Shown here piece by piece: positions 52,794 to 53,989 of a stretch of 53,989 nt of DNA. Under the pieces are notes generated by a model. It was given only the letters and a program-made list of their open reading frames with translations, was not told the origin of the DNA and searched no databases. How positions within the stretch are numbered: the stretch's first letter is position 1; the number at the start of each line of letters is the position of its first letter. The stretch comes from Lachnospiraceae bacterium (GTDB lineage Bacteria; Bacillota; Clostridia; Lachnospirales; Lachnospiraceae): contig JAHAYJ010000088.1 in NCBI GenBank assembly GCA_018384375.1, positions 1 through 53,989 on the forward strand, in the 5' to 3' direction. The position numbers and the translations under genes are program-made.

Positions 52794-53420
52794 ATGGATA
52801 TAAAGGAAGAGCAGGAATTTTTGTTACGGGTGGGGGATGAAAAATTTACGTTGCCGTATCGGGAAGCAATTGAGAGGGTCAATAAAAAATTGGAGACGAT
52901 CAATAAGACCTACTCAGAAAAACTTGGGCGGACATTTATCAGTTCCCAAAGCAGTCGGATCAAGACGCCGGAAAGCTGCCTGAAAAAAATGATACATAAA
53001 GGATATGATATAAAGGAAAAAGAAGCACAGAGTCGATTAAATGATATTGCAGGGATCAGAGTGATATGTAGTTTCCTTGATGATATTTACCGATTGGCAA
53101 ACCTGTTGAAGGAAGAGGAAGATATTGAAATTATCAAGATAAAGGATTATGTCAAAAAACCAAAGGCCAGTGGTTATCAAAGTCTTCATGTCATTGCACT
53201 TGTGCCCATTGAAGGAACGGAAAAAAGAAAGGTTGAAATTCAGATCAGAACACAGGCTATGAACTTCTGGGCGGTTGTTGAGCACCATTTTGTATACAAA
53301 CAGGAAGACAAAGGAAAAGCGGCATTTGAGAAGGACCTGAAGGAGTGCGCAAGGCAGATCTACAAGATTGACAAGAAGATGCTTCTGATCAGGAAAAGAA
53401 TGGAACAAAATTATTGCTAA
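52794..53420 (+). CDS. Small alarmone synthetase (RelQ/YjbM-like GTP pyrophosphokinase)
   Basis: The 208-residue protein contains only the RelA/SpoT synthetase domain. Visible motifs are RLNDIAGIRVICSFLDDIYR (residue about 82), KPKASGYQSLHVIALVP (substrate loop) and VEIQIRTQAMNFWAVVEHH (catalytic Glu and base-binding site). It transfers pyrophosphate from ATP to GDP or GTP to give (p)ppGpp; without hydrolase or TGS/ACT regions it is a single-domain enzyme. An AAGGAAT site lies before the ATG. It has its own terminator. Confidence 0.93.
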   Translation: MDIKEEQEFLLRVGDEKFTLPYREAIERVNKKLETINKTYSEKLGRTFISSQSSRIKTPESCLKKMIHKGYDIKEKEAQSRLNDIAGIRVICSFLDDIYRLANLLKEEEDIEIIKIKDYVKKPKASGYQSLHVIALVPIEGTEKRKVEIQIRTQAMNFWAVVEHHFVYKQEDKGKAAFEKDLKECARQIYKIDKKMLLIRKRMEQNYC

Positions 53421-53435
53421 GAATGGCAGGCTGTA

Positions 53436-53468
53436 AACAGAGTTTCGGTCTGTTATTTTTTTGCTTTT
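53436..53468 (+). terminator. Terminator after the alarmone synthetase gene
   Basis: AACAGA pairs with TCTGTT around GTTTCGG, followed by ATTTTTTTGCTTTTTTT. Confidence 0.8.
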
Positions 53469-53510
53469 TTTGAGTGCCTTTCGAAGAAGAAATTTTTTCT
53501 GAAAAAAGTG

Positions 53511-53539
53511 TTGACACTAGGAATTTGATTTGCTAGAAT
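53511..53539 (+). promoter_or_regulatory. Promoter of the serine tRNA genes
   Basis: TTGACA at 53511-53516 and TAGAAT at 53534-53539 are 17 bases apart, 31 bases before the first tRNA. Confidence 0.85.
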
Positions 53540-53570
53540 AATCATTGCGCTGACCGAAGGCGCACGAACT

Positions 53571-53656
53571 GGAGAGGTATCGAAGTGGTCATAACGAGGC
53601 GGTCTTGAAAACCGTTTGTCCGCAAGGGCGCGTGGGTTCGAATCCCACCCTCTCCG
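53571..53656 (+). tRNA. tRNA-Ser (anticodon TGA)
   Basis: The acceptor GGAGAGG pairs with CCTCTCC and the discriminator is G. The anticodon loop CTTGAAA holds TGA at 53606-53608 between GCGGT and ACCGT. A long variable arm (TTTGTCCGCAAGGGCGC) marks a class II serine tRNA, and GTGGGTTCGAATCCCAC is the T arm. CCA is not encoded. Reads UCA and related codons. Confidence 0.98.
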
Positions 53657-53724
53657 CTGGAGATACCTTCTCCGCTGGAGCTTTATGCACCGGTTATGAA
53701 TATTTGAAGTAATCAGCTTGATTT

Positions 53725-53813
53725 GGAGAAGTACCCAAGAGGCTGAAGGGGCTCCCCTGGAAAGGGAGTAGGTCGTTAATAGCGGCGCGAGGGTTCAAAT
53801 CCCTCCTTCTCCG
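53725..53813 (+). tRNA. tRNA-Ser (anticodon GGA)
   Basis: The acceptor GGAGAAG pairs with CTTCTCC, discriminator G. The anticodon stem CTCCC / GGGAG holds loop CTGGAAA with GGA at 53759-53761. The variable arm (TAGGTCGTTAATAGCGGCGC) is long and GAGGGTTCAAATCCCTC forms the T arm. CCA is not encoded. It reads UCC and UCU. It lies 68 bases after the first tRNA-Ser, probably on the same transcript. Confidence 0.97.
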
Positions 53814-53989
53814 TTGGTAATCTCTGAAGATTGCCTGATGAAGACTCAGATAATTGAGTTTGAGAACCTTGACAAATGAACAGCAATGCAACCCTGAAAA
53901 TTCAAGAGAAAATTCAGAGAACAGAAGTCGAAGAGATTTCAACCTAAAAACAGTAAAGAAACGGTTAAAGAAAAGCCAGAAGGTTTAAC
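53814..53989 (+). other. Right-edge region without a recognised gene
   Basis: I see no tRNA, ribosome site with frame, or terminator. A purine-rich stretch with AACCTTGACAAATGAACAGC recalls spacer sequence near stable RNA genes, but this cannot be supported further. Confidence 0.2.

Noticed and set aside
53694-53942. Minus-strand frame of 82 codons at the right edge
   Set aside because: It crosses the tRNA-Ser(GGA) gene on the opposite strand and has no ribosome site.

Overview
The window is a chromosomal segment from an anaerobic, low-to-moderate GC Firmicute of the class Clostridia, most likely a Lachnospiraceae-type gut bacterium. Pointers are strong AGGAGG-type ribosome binding sites, three T-box leaders, an FMN riboswitch, a ptb-buk butyrate module, a glycyl-radical cofactor protein with a formate channel, ECF-type vitamin uptake, and many small genes typical of that family. 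No plasmid replicon, prophage, CRISPR array or antibiotic-resistance island is visible. Most of the window is ordinary core genome with short accessory patches. The assignment rests on recognition of gene content, not on a database search.

Layout. 1-1260: left edge with a truncated Rpn/PD-(D/E)XK transposase-type nuclease gene, a possible small membrane-protein remnant and a small unknown gene behind a cluster of repeated ATATTA motifs. 1341-4173: two membrane proteins (DUF5058 type and a partner) plus a membrane-anchored M20 peptidase. 4185-5748: alanine-type T-box and alaA. 5766-7017: two genes (a Mor/CD3324-type regulator and a DUF1062 protein), each preceded by a near-identical 8-codon leader peptide and a long covarying hairpin; this is the most unusual feature of the window. 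7196-10353: YkgJ-type Cys-cluster protein, a large lipoprotein and a Crp/Fnr regulator. 10535-13556: anaerobic formate patch with grcA, a possibly broken secreted protein, a LysR regulator, an FNT formate channel and an overlapping 40-residue membrane peptide. 13706-18758: T-box, aspS, trkA and trkH.

18764-27530 is bracketed by two copies, in opposite orientation, of a long palindromic intergenic repeat. Between them lie buk-ptb on the minus strand, a tryptophan T-box with a stand-alone trpB, secA, and prfB with a +1 programmed frameshift. A minus-strand operon of three small envelope proteins (29358-27521) follows, then tex.

32096-36256 is a glycerol-3-phosphate-type ABC importer lacking its ATPase, with a metallophosphoesterase. 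36337-38010 is a von Willebrand factor A lipoprotein. 38125-40735 is a sulfonate/nitrate/thiamine-precursor-type ABC importer. 40772-41868 is an FMN riboswitch controlling ribU. 41977-42942 is a lactate dehydrogenase-family enzyme. 43147-46732 is a MacAB-type tripartite exporter behind a palindromic operator. 46865-52693 is a housekeeping run: YcxB-like protein, tsaE, tsaB, rimI, a Cys-rich small protein, rnz, a membrane-anchored unknown, tsaD and ispD. The window ends with a small alarmone synthetase and two serine tRNA genes.

Functional links: three amino-acid genes are wired to uncharged tRNA through T-boxes. Butyrate formation, formate handling and lactate dehydrogenase belong to fermentation. 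tsaB, tsaD and tsaE together make the tRNA t6A modification.
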